Positions 1 through 8,350 of a stretch of DNA of 64,000 nucleotides are shown here, piece by piece. The notes under the pieces were generated by a model, which made no database searches, had not been told where the DNA came from, and saw only the letters and a program-made list of their open reading frames with translations. This DNA is from Bacillota bacterium. Lineage in GTDB: Bacteria; Bacillota; Clostridia; Lachnospirales; Lachnospiraceae. How positions within the stretch are numbered: position 1 is the first letter of the stretch; each line of letters starts with the position of its first letter. The stretch lies in NCBI GenBank assembly GCA_023439505.1, contig JAEXNR010000028.1, positions 1-64,000 of the forward strand, given 5' to 3'. The translations under genes were made by a program, and so were the position numbers.

Positions 1-490
1 TTTTCACTTGAGGGACCAATAACAATAAAGGAAGCAGAATAGTGGCAATAATAATACCTGATAAATTCTGTACCAGATTAAAGGGGATTCCTTTGATCGC
101 AGATGCCAAACCACTGCCGGAGATAAAGCTGTCGAATAAAAAATATCCTGAGGTAACGATCACACCGGCCAGGGTACTGGCAATTATGATAGATAAAAAA
201 CGGATATGACGATAAGCATAATAGGCGACAATAGCGGCAAGTGCTTTAATAAGAAAGGTTGCAAGGGCATAGTTGGCATAACCGGATAGAAGATCGGCAA
301 GCATAGAGCCGATCCCGGCAGCAAGTCCACCGTAAAATGGTCCGAGAAAAATACCGGATAATATGACAAAAGCATCACCTGGATGAATGTAGCCTGTAGG
401 TGAAGGTATATGGATAATCAAAGTACCTACACAGGTTAGGGCAGCCATCAGCGCTGCGGTCACTAGAGTTATTAATTTTTGATGGTTCAT
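1..490 (-). CDS. ECF transporter S component (3' end cut off by window)
   Basis: Reading the minus strand from the ATG at 490-488 gives 163 codons without a stop up to the window edge, so the C-terminus is missing. The protein is very hydrophobic, with at least five likely membrane segments. Early residues TLIIHIPSPTGYIHPGDAFV followed by GPFYGGLAAGIGSMLADLLSGY are typical of substrate-binding S components of energy-coupling factor vitamin/cofactor importers (the family of PF07155/PF12822). Such proteins bind a small ligand in the membrane and share a common EcfAAT energising module. The ligand cannot be told from sequence. An AAGGAGG-like site lies just upstream of the ATG. Confidence 0.8.
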   Translation of the reverse strand, partial: MNHQKLITLVTAALMAALTCVGTLIIHIPSPTGYIHPGDAFVILSGIFLGPFYGGLAAGIGSMLADLLSGYANYALATFLIKALAAIVAYYAYRHIRFLSIIIASTLAGVIVTSGYFLFDSFISGSGLASAIKGIPFNLVQNLSGIIIATILLPLLLLVPQVK

Positions 491-529
491 TATATTGCCT
501 CCTTATATGGTTCAATCTATATCCCTGAC

Positions 530-570
530 ATTATTTCAGAAATAATAGCATATATCATACCACAATACAA
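530..570 (-). promoter_or_regulatory. SigA-type promoter with overlapping palindrome for the ECF S component
   Basis: On the minus strand, TTGTAT (570-565) and TATTAT (547-542) are 17 bp apart. A palindrome with 8-bp arms ATTATTTC/GAAATAAT and a 1-nt centre occupies 530-546 and covers the -10 box and probable start point. Its position suggests a repressor operator; the regulator is unknown. Confidence 0.5.
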
Positions 571-816
571 GTAATTCTTATGAGAACAGTGATTTTAAAT
601 AATTTTCATGGATTGACATAGGCAGCCGTCATACCCATAATTGTAAAAAAAGAAGTGAGAAATTATGTTCCATTATAAAGCGAATGAAGCTGGAGTTATC
701 AGCATTTTCTTGTAGAATACATCAGTATAAAATTATACTATGATACAAGATAGTCCCATTGCAAAGGTGAATTTTCAAGGTTGATTTTAAGGTGAATTGA
801 ATAGCGGTCTAGATAG
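571..816. other. Intergenic stretch, nothing recognised
   Basis: AT-rich DNA between the divergent promoters of the ECF gene and the ytvI-like gene. I see no open frame with a ribosome binding site, no riboswitch core and no convincing terminator here. Confidence 0.5.
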
Positions 817-845
817 TTGACACTGGGGAATACTTCTAATATAAT
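817..845 (+). promoter_or_regulatory. Consensus SigA promoter of ytvI-like gene
   Basis: TTGACA (817-822), 17 bp, TATAAT (840-845): a perfect match to the vegetative consensus, about 40 bp before the start codon of the downstream gene. Confidence 0.85.
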
Positions 846-886
846 GTATTAAAACATAAGAGGAATGACATTACAGGAGGGAATCA

Positions 887-2008
887 ATGAGAGATTCTAG
901 AATATATATTAAGATTTTAATTAATTTAGTTATCTTTATTTTGGCAGGATTATTTGTTTTTCTTCTGCTTCCAAAGATACTGGGATTTTTTATGCCCTTT
1001 GTAGTGGGGTGGATTGTGGCTATGATAGCAAATCCTTTGGTGAAATTTCTGGAAAAAAGAATGAAGATATTGCGAAAACATAGTACGGCAATTATTATAA
1101 TTGCGGTAATTGCTGCAATCGTAGGACTTGCATATCTTTTGATTTATATATTGGTCAAAGAAATCATGGGATTTGTCGGGGAACTTCCGGAGATTACAGA
1201 CCAGGTGAGTTTGCAGCTTACCATATTCACGGAGCGTCTGAGTATGGCCACAAAATCCCTGCCCGGGAGCATTCAAAAGATGATCGATGGTGTTATTGTA
1301 GGGTCCGGAGATTATCTGACGAATATTCTAAAAGGCAGTAATCCTCCGACCATAAGTACTGCCGGTAACTTTGCAAAAAATGTAGCGGGAATTTTTCTCT
1401 ATGTGATCATTACCATATTATCTGCATATTTCTTCATTGTTCGAAGGGATGAACTGGTGGGGGGATTAAAGAAGAATATGCCGGGGTCAGTCCTGGAAGG
1501 ATGGCATTTGATCTATCTCAATTTTAAGACTGCCGTGGGGGGGTACTTTAAGGCTCAATTTAAGATTATGATCATATTATCCATCATAATGTTTATCGGG
1601 TTTGAGATCCTGCAGGTTGATTATTCATTCCTGCTGGCATTCGGCATTGCCTTTCTTGATTTTCTGCCTGTATTTGGGACAGGAGCAGTTCTGTGGCCAT
1701 GGGCAGTTGTGGTTATGATATCCGGTAATTATGTGAGAGCAATCGGTCTGATTGTCATTTATCTGATTTGCCAGGTGGTCAAACAGGTTTTGCAGCCTAA
1801 GATGGTGGGTGACAGTATCGGTATCAGTCCTCTGGCAACGCTGGTATTTATGTTCATCGGATATCGATTCTATGGTGTAATCGGAATGATCATCGGGATT
1901 CCCGTGGGCATGGTGCTGGTTAACCTGTACCGGATCGGGATGTTTGAGAGAATCATTCGTGGTTTTAAAATAATTGTTCATGATATAAATGACTTCAGAA
2001 AATTTTAA
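887..2008 (+). CDS. ytvI: AI-2E family / YtvI-like sporulation membrane protein
   Basis: A 373-residue polytopic membrane protein with about seven to eight predicted membrane segments. Two hydrophobic helices at the N-terminus, a soluble middle part (about 85-160), and the C-terminal pattern DFLPVFGTGAVLWPWA, then KQVLQPKMVGDSIGISPLATL and an IGIPVG loop, mark the AI-2E transporter family (PF01594), subgroup YtvI. In Bacillus ytvI is a sporulation gene of unclear molecular role; other members export small molecules or ions. The ATG follows ACAGGAGG at the right distance. It is a single-gene unit with its own consensus vegetative-type promoter, which is odd for a strictly sporulation-specific gene. 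Family assignment is firm, function is not. Confidence 0.8.
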   Translation: MRDSRIYIKILINLVIFILAGLFVFLLLPKILGFFMPFVVGWIVAMIANPLVKFLEKRMKILRKHSTAIIIIAVIAAIVGLAYLLIYILVKEIMGFVGELPEITDQVSLQLTIFTERLSMATKSLPGSIQKMIDGVIVGSGDYLTNILKGSNPPTISTAGNFAKNVAGIFLYVIITILSAYFFIVRRDELVGGLKKNMPGSVLEGWHLIYLNFKTAVGGYFKAQFKIMIILSIIMFIGFEILQVDYSFLLAFGIAFLDFLPVFGTGAVLWPWAVVVMISGNYVRAIGLIVIYLICQVVKQVLQPKMVGDSIGISPLATLVFMFIGYRFYGVIGMIIGIPVGMVLVNLYRIGMFERIIRGFKIIVHDINDFRKF

Positions 2009-2028
2009 ATAGTAATGCTAAAGTGCCA

Positions 2029-2072
2029 TGTACAAACTTAGAAAATAATGGTATGATATATCATTATGATAT
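2029..2072 (+). promoter_or_regulatory. Promoter with nested palindromes upstream of HTH-Panacea gene
   Basis: TGTACA (2029-2034), 17 bp, TATGAT (2052-2057). ATGATATATCAT (2053-2064) is a perfect palindrome, and ATATCAT-T-ATGATAT (2058-2072) is another that shares half of it. TATGATATAT is repeated at 2052 and 2065. The symmetric DNA covers the -10 box and start point, which is where an autorepressor would bind. Confidence 0.55.
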
Positions 2073-2101
2073 ATAGATTCCAATGATGAAATAAGGGGAT
2101 T

Positions 2102-2896
2102 ATGTCTATGAAAGGGAATATGTTAGAAATGGTGAATGATACAATTATCACAACTGACGAGATTAAATTGATTCTTGACAGGTACCGGATCGGTAAGAAA
2201 CCATTAGCGAAATTGCTGGGGTGGGGAGAAACAACAATAATACGCTATATGGAAGGTGATATCCCGACAAATGAATATTCAAGCAAATTAAAAGCGATAT
2301 TAGAAGATCCGGAGTATTATTACGATTTGTTATTAAGACGAAAAGAATGTCTTACAGGAGTCGCATTCAAGAAAAGTAAAAAAGCTGTTTTGTCTAAAAT
2401 AATGGCATCTAAAATCTATGCACTTGCTTATTATCTCGTGAACAAAAGTAATGCGGAAATATGTGCAAGTTATATTCAATATCTACTATATTATATCCAG
2501 GCCTTCTCTCTGGCTATTTATGATAAGGAAATCTTTCAGGAAGAGTGCTGCATTAATAATGAGTGCATGCCCTATCTGAAACTGTATGAAGAAATGAAGC
2601 GCTGTGGTATTCATACCATGGATATCGGGGACGAATTTTTATCTCCGGAGGAAGTGGAACTGATTGACACAATCTATGACAGCTTTCTTTGGCTTGGTCC
2701 AAAGGCACTGCATAGCCTGATGTCATATGAAAAATCAGTGATCAAGATATCCAGGGACAAGTATAACAACAAAGTGATATCAAAGGATGCACTGAAAAGC
2801 TATTTCAGGGAAACTCTGGAACAGTATCAAATTACCAATATCCATGAAATAGAGAAATATCCGCACGCCTGTCTGATACATAAATTAGAAACATAA
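2102..2896 (+). CDS. HTH protein with Panacea-like (DUF4065) domain
   Basis: 264 residues. Residues about 17-75 form a helix-turn-helix region (DEIKLILDRYRIGKKPLAKLL, then WGETTIIRYMEGDIP), as in antitoxin/XRE-type DNA-binding proteins. Residues about 100-215 resemble the Panacea/DUF4065 domain: ALAYYLVNKS, YIQYLLYYIQAFSLAIYDKEIFQEE, YLKLYEEMKRCG, then the EEVELIDTIYDSF helix. Panacea domains are known as antitoxin modules that pair with many toxin folds. No toxin gene adjoins it: the neighbours are ytvI and, convergently, typA. A solitary regulator is therefore as likely as an antitoxin. An AAGGGGATTATGTCT context precedes the start; the second ATG (2108) is an alternative. Symmetric DNA over its promoter suggests autoregulation. 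Confidence 0.65.
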   Translation: MSMKGNMLEMVNDTIITTDEIKLILDRYRIGKKPLAKLLGWGETTIIRYMEGDIPTNEYSSKLKAILEDPEYYYDLLLRRKECLTGVAFKKSKKAVLSKIMASKIYALAYYLVNKSNAEICASYIQYLLYYIQAFSLAIYDKEIFQEECCINNECMPYLKLYEEMKRCGIHTMDIGDEFLSPEEVELIDTIYDSFLWLGPKALHSLMSYEKSVIKISRDKYNNKVISKDALKSYFRETLEQYQITNIHEIEKYPHACLIHKLET

Positions 2897-3013
2897 TTCT
2901 CATAAAAGAGTTCGAACCTGCAACATCCTCTGCTAAATTGTAGAAAGCGTTGGAGAGAGCAAACAGCACACATGGATGATGACGTGCTAATATGAATTTA
3001 CTTAATGAACAAT

Positions 3014-3048
3014 TCAGGTACCTGCAAAGAATCTTTACAGGTACCTGT
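3014..3048. terminator. Bidirectional hairpin between convergent HTH-Panacea gene and typA
   Basis: Arms AGGTACCTGCAAAGA (3016-3030) and TCTTTACAGGTACCT (3032-3046) pair with one mismatch. T-runs on either side are weak, so efficiency is uncertain. It lies just past the typA stop codon. Confidence 0.5.
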
Positions 3049-3061
3049 TCTAAAATGAAAA

Positions 3062-4891
3062 TTAACTTTGTTTATTTCGGCGGTCTCTCATACGCAATGT
3101 GGGATCAAGAATCTTTTTACGAATTCGAAGGCTCGCCGGAGTCACTTCCAGCAACTCATCTGTCTCGATAAACTCAAGAGCCTGTTCCAGACTTAGTACT
3201 TTCGGAGGCGTTAGTTTAAGGGAGTCATCAGAACCGGAAGCACGGGTGTTGGACAGCTGCTTGCGTTTGCAGACATTTACTTCTATATCCTCAGCCTTGG
3301 CATTCTGACCCACGATCATTCCGGAATATACCCTGATTCCCGGTCCAATAAATAATAAACCACGTTCCTGTGCATTGAATAATCCATAGGTAATACTTTC
3401 TCCTGTTTCATAAGCAATTAAACTTCCGGTTTTACGGTACTGGATATCACCCTTATAAGGACCATAACCATCAAACAGAGTATTAATGATACCATTGCCT
3501 TTGGTATCGGTTAAGAACTCACCACGGTATCCAATTAAACCTCTGGCAGGAATAGAAAATTCAATTCTGGTATGTCCGCTTCCGGATGTGTGCATATTAA
3601 TCATTTCACCCTTACGCTGACCCATCTTTTCGATAACGATGCCAGAGAATTCATCAGGAACATCAATCATTGCATGTTCCATTGGTTCCAATTTCTTGCC
3701 GTTTTCATCAGATTTATAAAGAACTTCTGCTTTACTGACAGAGAATTCAAATCCCTCGCGGCGCATATTCTCAATCAGAACAGAAAGATGCAGCTCGCCT
3801 CTGCCGGAAACCTTAAAGCTTTCTGTGGTATCGGTCTCTTCTACACGTAAGCTGACATCGGTATTTAATTCGCGAAGCAAGCGTTCTCTCAAATGTCTGG
3901 AAGTGACGAACTTACCTTCTGTGCCCGCAAGCGGGCTGTCATTAACATTAAAATACATGGCGATGGTTGGTTCGGAAATTTTCTGGAAGGGGATTGGTTC
4001 GGGATTTTCAGGAGAACAGATGGTATCTCCGATGTGAATATCCGAAACACCCGAGATAGCGACAATAGAGCCAATGGTAGCTTCATTAATTTCAACTCTT
4101 TTTAAACCGTCAAATTCATAAAGTTTACTAATCTTCACTTTATAATTCTTATCAGGTTCATGGGCATTCACAAGAATAGCGTCCTGGTTTACCTTAATAA
4201 CACCGTTATCAACCTTACCAATCCCAATACGACCAACATATTCATTATAATCAATGGTACTGATTAACACCTGTGTGCTCTGATCTGGGTTACCCTCAGG
4301 CGCAGGGATATAATTCATTATGGTTTCAAATAATGGCTTCATATCAACGGCTTCGTCCTCTAAGTTAAGCATTGCAACTCCGGTTTTCGCCGAGGCAAAT
4401 ACAAAGGGACAATCAAGCTGGGCATCATCGGCATCAAGCTCTAACAATAATTCCAAAACCTCATCAATCACTTCGGCAGGTCTAGCTTCCGGGCGATCAA
4501 TCTTATTGATACATACGATTACAGATAATGAAAGTTCCAATGCCTTTTTTAAAACAAATTTTGTCTGAGGCATGGGGCCTTCGAATGCATCTACCACCAG
4601 GATAACACCATTCACCATTTTAAGAACACGTTCAACTTCTCCACCAAAGTCAGCGTGACCGGGAGTATCTATAATATTAATCTTGACTCCTTCATAATGA
4701 ACGGCAGTGTTTTTGGATAAAATGGTGATACCACGTTCCCGTTCGATATCATTGGAGTCCATGACTCTTTCCATTACATTTTGGTTGGATCGAAATACAC
4801 CGCTCTGCTTTAATAATTCATCTACCAAGGTGGTTTTGCCATGGTCGACATGGGCAATGATAGCGATATTTCGAATATCCTCTCGTTTCAT
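3062..4891 (-). CDS. typA: Ribosome-associated GTPase TypA/BipA
   Basis: 609 residues, the usual length for the family. The N-terminal translational GTPase domain shows the P-loop IAHVDHGKTTLVDELL (about 12-27), the switch I RGITI region, DTPGHADFGGEVERVL for G3 and NKIDRPEARP for G4. Elongation-factor-like domains II, III and V follow, and then the BipA-specific C-terminal domain ending in RIRKKILDPTLRMRDRRNK. TypA binds ribosomes and helps 50S assembly and growth under stress or cold. The ATG has AAGGAAAG upstream. Transcription is from a minus-strand promoter at 4952-4981, so it appears to be a one-gene unit. Nothing unusual was seen. Confidence 0.97.
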   Translation of the reverse strand: MKREDIRNIAIIAHVDHGKTTLVDELLKQSGVFRSNQNVMERVMDSNDIERERGITILSKNTAVHYEGVKINIIDTPGHADFGGEVERVLKMVNGVILVVDAFEGPMPQTKFVLKKALELSLSVIVCINKIDRPEARPAEVIDEVLELLLELDADDAQLDCPFVFASAKTGVAMLNLEDEAVDMKPLFETIMNYIPAPEGNPDQSTQVLISTIDYNEYVGRIGIGKVDNGVIKVNQDAILVNAHEPDKNYKVKISKLYEFDGLKRVEINEATIGSIVAISGVSDIHIGDTICSPENPEPIPFQKISEPTIAMYFNVNDSPLAGTEGKFVTSRHLRERLLRELNTDVSLRVEETDTTESFKVSGRGELHLSVLIENMRREGFEFSVSKAEVLYKSDENGKKLEPMEHAMIDVPDEFSGIVIEKMGQRKGEMINMHTSGSGHTRIEFSIPARGLIGYRGEFLTDTKGNGIINTLFDGYGPYKGDIQYRKTGSLIAYETGESITYGLFNAQERGLLFIGPGIRVYSGMIVGQNAKAEDIEVNVCKRKQLSNTRASGSDDSLKLTPPKVLSLEQALEFIETDELLEVTPASLRIRKKILDPTLRMRDRRNKQS

Positions 4892-4951
4892 GAGTGACTT
4901 TCCTTTCTTTCATACAAAAATCAAAGTTCTTATTCAGTAAATAACTGTTAC

Positions 4952-4981
4952 ATTGTAGCACAGTAGGGATTTGAAAAGCAA
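4952..4981 (-). promoter_or_regulatory. SigA-type promoter of typA
   Basis: On the minus strand TTGCTT (4981-4976), 18 bp, TACAAT (4957-4952), about 60 bp before the typA ATG. The remaining part of the 4892-5211 gap is AT-rich; I could not choose a clear promoter for the divergent ssb-like gene in it. Confidence 0.55.
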
Positions 4982-5211
4982 CGGATGATTTAGAAATAAT
5001 TAATAAAAATTTTTAATTTATTTGTATAAAATAACAAAAATTGGATATTATTTAAATATATAACATTTTTTACTTCTAAAATTTGGAAAACAGCATATAT
5101 ATTATCATAGGTGAATGAAGCGCTGTTTTTTAACTGGACAGAGGAATTTACCCTACATTTTGAGCAGATTGGTGTAATAATAAACGCCAAGAAAGAAGGG
5201 AGAAGTACGAT

Positions 5212-5844
5212 ATGACAGATAAAATATTTGATAACAATCAAGTAAGTATTGCAGGAGAGGTTGTTAGTGAGTTTACATTCAGTCATGATGTATTCGGTGA
5301 AGGGTTTTATGTTTTGGAGGTTGTAGTCAGCAGATTGAGTAATTCTTATGATATGATCCCCATCATGGTTTCGGAAAGACTCACTGACATAAAGCAGGAT
5401 TTCAGGGGAAAATTCGTTGAGGTAATCGGACAATTCAGATCCTATAATCGTCATGAAGAAAGTAAGAATAAGTTAGTTTTATCTGTATTCGCAAGGGAAA
5501 TAAAAATAGAAGATGAATTAAGTGAAAATGCGAAGCCCAATCATATATTTCTGGACGGTTTTGTATGTAAGCCGCCAATCTACCGCAAAACTCCACTTGG
5601 AAGAGAAATTGCGGATGTTTTACTGGCTGTAAACCGTCCCTATGGTAAATCAGATTATATTCCGTGTATCTGTTGGGGAAGAAATGCCAGATTTGCTGAA
5701 ACTTTCAGTGTTGGAGGGCATGTTCAAATATGGGGTAGAATTCAAAGCCGTGAATATCAGAAGAAGATGAATGAAACCGATTTTGAAAAAAGAGTTGCTT
5801 ATGAAGTATCTGTAAGTAAACTAGAATATCTAGAGGAATATTAG
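5212..5844 (+). CDS. Single-stranded DNA-binding protein family, two OB folds
   Basis: 210 residues that read as two successive OB-fold units: about 8-100 (NQVSIAGEVVSEFTFSHDVFGEGFYVLEVVV then GKFVEVIGQFRS) and about 105-205 (NHIFLDGFVCKPPIYRKTPLGREIADVLLAV, YIPCICWGRNARFAETFSVGGHVQIWGRIQSREY). The second unit has the normal SSB signature (K.P.YR.TPLGR.I.D..LAVNR, IPC..WG.NA), so ssDNA binding is likely. It lacks the acidic C-terminal partner-binding tail of the housekeeping SSB and is a tandem rather than a single fold, so it is more likely an accessory SSB than the essential one. Start: ATG after GAAGGGAGAAGTACGAT. Divergent from typA. Confidence 0.8.
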   Translation: MTDKIFDNNQVSIAGEVVSEFTFSHDVFGEGFYVLEVVVSRLSNSYDMIPIMVSERLTDIKQDFRGKFVEVIGQFRSYNRHEESKNKLVLSVFAREIKIEDELSENAKPNHIFLDGFVCKPPIYRKTPLGREIADVLLAVNRPYGKSDYIPCICWGRNARFAETFSVGGHVQIWGRIQSREYQKKMNETDFEKRVAYEVSVSKLEYLEEY

Positions 5845-5866
5845 AAAATTAAAAATTAATATAGAA

Positions 5867-5899
5867 AGGCTGTCATGATATCGAACTTCATGACAGCCT
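5867..5899 (+). terminator. Hairpin after ssb-like gene
   Basis: Perfect 12-bp arms AGGCTGTCATGA / TCATGACAGCCT with a 9-nt loop, 23 bp after the stop. The following T-run is poor, so this may be a transcript-end stabiliser rather than a strong terminator. Confidence 0.6.
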
Positions 5900-6031
5900 A
5901 TTATGATATTTAGAACCCCGTTTAATTATTACTGTTCACTCTCTACATAATTATGAAACACATTGATTTCGATCAATAATTCCCAAAAGGAGTATTTGCA
6001 TCCGTCAGTACTTAGGTTCTGTAAATTCAAC

Positions 6032-6112
6032 GTTCGTTCAACAATTCTAAAACAATGATAGTTCGTTCAACAATTCTGAAATAATAATTCGTTCAACAAT
6101 TCTGAAATAATA
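6032..6112. repeat. Three tandem 26-29 bp repeats abutting the dap promoter
   Basis: Copies at 6032-6060 (29 nt), 6061-6086 and 6087-6112 (26 nt each) share the core TTCGTTCAACAATTCT followed by an A/T-rich part. The last copy ends one base before the -35 box of the dap promoter. There are no unique spacers, so this is not CRISPR. Confidence 0.85.
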
Positions 6113-6113
6113 A

Positions 6114-6142
6114 TTGACAATGGGAATAATCGGTGTTATCAT
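6114..6142 (+). promoter_or_regulatory. SigA promoter of dapA leader
   Basis: TTGACA (6114-6119), 17 bp, TATCAT (6137-6142), about 40 bp before the riboswitch aptamer. Confidence 0.75.
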
Positions 6143-6179
6143 CTTAATACGAATATTGTGAAAATTACATATTGCTTTG

Positions 6180-6347
6180 GTAGAGGCGCATTATTGAAGA
6201 GTATTTTGCAGGATATGTCAGGCATAGAGGAATGCAAAAGAAAGGAAATAATGCCGAAACGATAATAAACCTGAAATTATTATTGTTGGGCATATGGTTA
6301 AGAGCCATGTGACTGTCATCAAATTTTTGATGGAGTGCTGCCTAGAG
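6180..6347 (+). promoter_or_regulatory. Lysine riboswitch (L box) aptamer
   Basis: The conserved L-box landmarks occur in order: TAGAGGCGC (6181), GAAGAGTA (6197), AAAGGAAATAATGCCGAA (6241), TTGGGCAT (6286), GACTGTC (6311) and TGGAGTGCTGCCTA (6331). The ends GGTAG and CTGCC pair as P1. Placement directly before dapA fits the known biology: lysine binding lowers expression of diaminopimelate/lysine synthesis. Confidence 0.9.
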
Positions 6348-6411
6348 AATACAATATACTGTTTGTACAGTAGATAGGATTTGTTTTACTGTCATACAGG
6401 AATTCTTTAGT

Positions 6412-6437
6412 GTCGACTCAAAAGGTCGGCTTTTTTT
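6412..6437 (+). terminator. Riboswitch expression-platform terminator
   Basis: GTCGAC (6412-6417) pairs with GTCGGC (6425-6430) including one G-U pair, followed by seven T (6431-6437). It lies between the L-box aptamer and dapA, so lysine-dependent premature termination is the expected mechanism. Confidence 0.75.
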
Positions 6438-6516
6438 ATGCAAATCAGATACCCGGATGCAATGGTTTACACAAGATTTTCGTAGAAATCATAAATATTT
6501 ATTGGAGGTGTCTTAT

Positions 6517-7407
6517 ATGGCAGTATTTAAAGGAGCAGGTGTAGCTATTATAACACCATTTACGAAAGACAATCAGGTGGATTATGATAAGTTAGGTGAA
6601 CTGATCGAGTATCAGATTGCAGAAGGAACTGATAGTATCGTAATCTGCGGTACAACCGGAGAAGCATCCACGTTAACCCATGAGGAACATCTGGAGTGCA
6701 TCAAATATACGGTGGAAAAGGTAAATAAAAGAGTTCCTGTAATCGCAGGCACTGGTTCAAACAGTACTGATACAGCGATTTATTTATCAAAAGAGGCAGA
6801 AAATCACGGTGCAGATGCTTTGTTGGTAGTATCCCCTTATTATAATAAAGCCACTCAGAAGGGATTGATCGTGCATTTTACTGCGGTAGCCAATTCAGTA
6901 AAGATACCCGTGATATTATATAATGTTCCCGGCAGAACCGGATGTAATATTCTTCCGCAGACGGTAGCTACTTTGGTAAGAGATGTGGATAACATTGTTG
7001 GAATCAAGGAAGCCAGTGGAAATATCGCACAGATTGCTGACCTGATGCAGCTTACAGGAGGTAACATTGATCTATACTCCGGATGTGATGAAATGGTAGT
7101 TCCGGTGTTATCTCTGGGAGGTGTCGGTGTCATATCCGTATTATCCAATATTGCACCGAAAGAAAGCCATGATATGGTCGTAAAATACCTGGATGGGGAT
7201 GTAACCGGCAGCAGGGATCTCCAATTGAAATATCTTCCGCTAATTAATGCATTATTCTGTGAGGTTAATCCGATTCCTGTGAAAACAGCAATGAATTTAA
7301 TGGGATATGAGGTAGGCGCATTGAGGTTGCCGCTGACTGAGATGGAAACAGCAAATCTAGAAAGACTGTCCCGGGAGATGAAGGCGATCGGGGTTGCAAC
7401 TGTATAA
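6517..7407 (+). CDS. dapA: 4-hydroxy-tetrahydrodipicolinate synthase
   Basis: 296 residues. DapA condenses pyruvate with aspartate semialdehyde, the first step specific to diaminopimelate, lysine and (in spore formers) dipicolinate. A TIM barrel with CGTTGE (44-49), SPYYN (106-110), YNVPGR (135-140) and the Schiff-base lysine K164 in IKEASGNI is seen; Y135 is the usual catalytic tyrosine. I chose the ATG at 6517 because ATTGGAGGTG sits before it and MAVFKGAG is the normal N-terminus; the in-frame ATG at 6457 overlaps the riboswitch terminator region and has no ribosome site. Controlled by the upstream lysine riboswitch and followed by dapB. Confidence 0.97.
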   Translation: MAVFKGAGVAIITPFTKDNQVDYDKLGELIEYQIAEGTDSIVICGTTGEASTLTHEEHLECIKYTVEKVNKRVPVIAGTGSNSTDTAIYLSKEAENHGADALLVVSPYYNKATQKGLIVHFTAVANSVKIPVILYNVPGRTGCNILPQTVATLVRDVDNIVGIKEASGNIAQIADLMQLTGGNIDLYSGCDEMVVPVLSLGGVGVISVLSNIAPKESHDMVVKYLDGDVTGSRDLQLKYLPLINALFCEVNPIPVKTAMNLMGYEVGALRLPLTEMETANLERLSREMKAIGVATV

Positions 7408-7445
7408 TTACTTTTAATTAAATATAAAATATTGAGGTGTTTCAG

Positions 7446-7474
7446 TTGACTACTTTAAGTTTATTTATCATAAT
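7446..7474 (+). promoter_or_regulatory. Possible internal promoter for dapB
   Basis: TTGACT (7446-7451), 17 bp, CATAAT (7469-7474) in the 142-bp gap between dapA and dapB. GAGGTGTTTCA before it and TGAAGCACCT plus a T-run after it (about 7507-7523) could also fold into a long-range hairpin. It might let dapB escape lysine-riboswitch control. Confidence 0.45.
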
Positions 7475-7549
7475 GTCTATTAGAGGTTATGATTTATAAG
7501 TATAAATTGAAGCACCTTTTTCATAGTATCAATTGATAGGAGGAAGCAT

Positions 7550-8314
7550 ATGACAAATATCATTTTACGTGGATGTAACGGTAAAATGGGACAAGTAATA
7601 TCAGAATTGGTTGAAGCGGATGAGGACGCGGTGATTGTAGCCGGAATCGATATCTTCCAGAACAAAATCAATAAATATCCGGTGTATCAGAGCTTTTCCC
7701 AGTGCAAGGTATCCGCAGATGTCATCATCGACTTTTCATCACCAAAAGGGGTTGGGGAAATGTTGGAGTTTGCGAAAAACAGAAAAGTTGGAATTGTGTT
7801 ATGTACCACAGGATTTACAAAGGAAGAAATCACTTCCATCAACGAATCAGCCAAAGAAATTCCTATGTTCCGCTCAGGTAATATGTCCCTTGGGATTAAT
7901 CTGATCTCTAAGCTGGTAAAGGAGGCGGCCAAAACGCTTGTGGAAGCAGGATTTGATATAGAAATTATTGAGAAGCATCATAATAAGAAAGTCGATGCAC
8001 CCTCTGGCACAGCATTGATCCTTGCAGATTCCATCAACGAGGTATTGAATAATGAATATGATTATAAATATGATCGTACAGACGACAGGGAAGTGAGAAC
8101 TAAAAAGGAAATCGGAATTTCTGCTGTCCGCGGTGGTACCATTGTAGGAGAGCATGAAGTAATCTTTGCCGGGACGGATGAAGTGATCGAGATTAAGCAT
8201 ACCGCATATTCCAAAGCAATCTTTGCTAAGGGAGCAGTTCAGGCTGCTAAGTTCCTGGCAGGAAAACCGGCAGGAATGTATGGAATGAATGATGTGATCG
8301 GTACCAAAGAATAA
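7550..8314 (+). CDS. dapB: 4-hydroxy-tetrahydrodipicolinate reductase
   Basis: 254 residues, typical length. The N-terminal NAD(P)-binding loop is GCNGKMG (8-14). FSSP (62-65) and the CTTGFT loop (85-90) precede the family signature EKHHNKKVDAPSGTA (141-155), which holds the catalytic histidine and lysine. It reduces the DapA product to tetrahydrodipicolinate for cell wall, lysine and spore dipicolinate synthesis. The ATG is preceded by GATAGGAGGAAGCAT, a strong ribosome site. It lies downstream of dapA, with a candidate promoter of its own in the gap, and ends at a clear terminator. Confidence 0.97.
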   Translation: MTNIILRGCNGKMGQVISELVEADEDAVIVAGIDIFQNKINKYPVYQSFSQCKVSADVIIDFSSPKGVGEMLEFAKNRKVGIVLCTTGFTKEEITSINESAKEIPMFRSGNMSLGINLISKLVKEAAKTLVEAGFDIEIIEKHHNKKVDAPSGTALILADSINEVLNNEYDYKYDRTDDREVRTKKEIGISAVRGGTIVGEHEVIFAGTDEVIEIKHTAYSKAIFAKGAVQAAKFLAGKPAGMYGMNDVIGTKE

Positions 8315-8350
8315 TAAAGATATCATCAATATTGGAATCAGATATTTGAA

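Noticed and set aside
4990..5454. 154-codon minus-strand frame opposite the ssb-like gene
   Set aside because: Low-complexity AT-rich sequence, no ribosome site, antisense to a clear gene.
6032..6112. Possible CRISPR-like array
   Set aside because: Units are directly tandem with no unique spacers, and only three copies exist.
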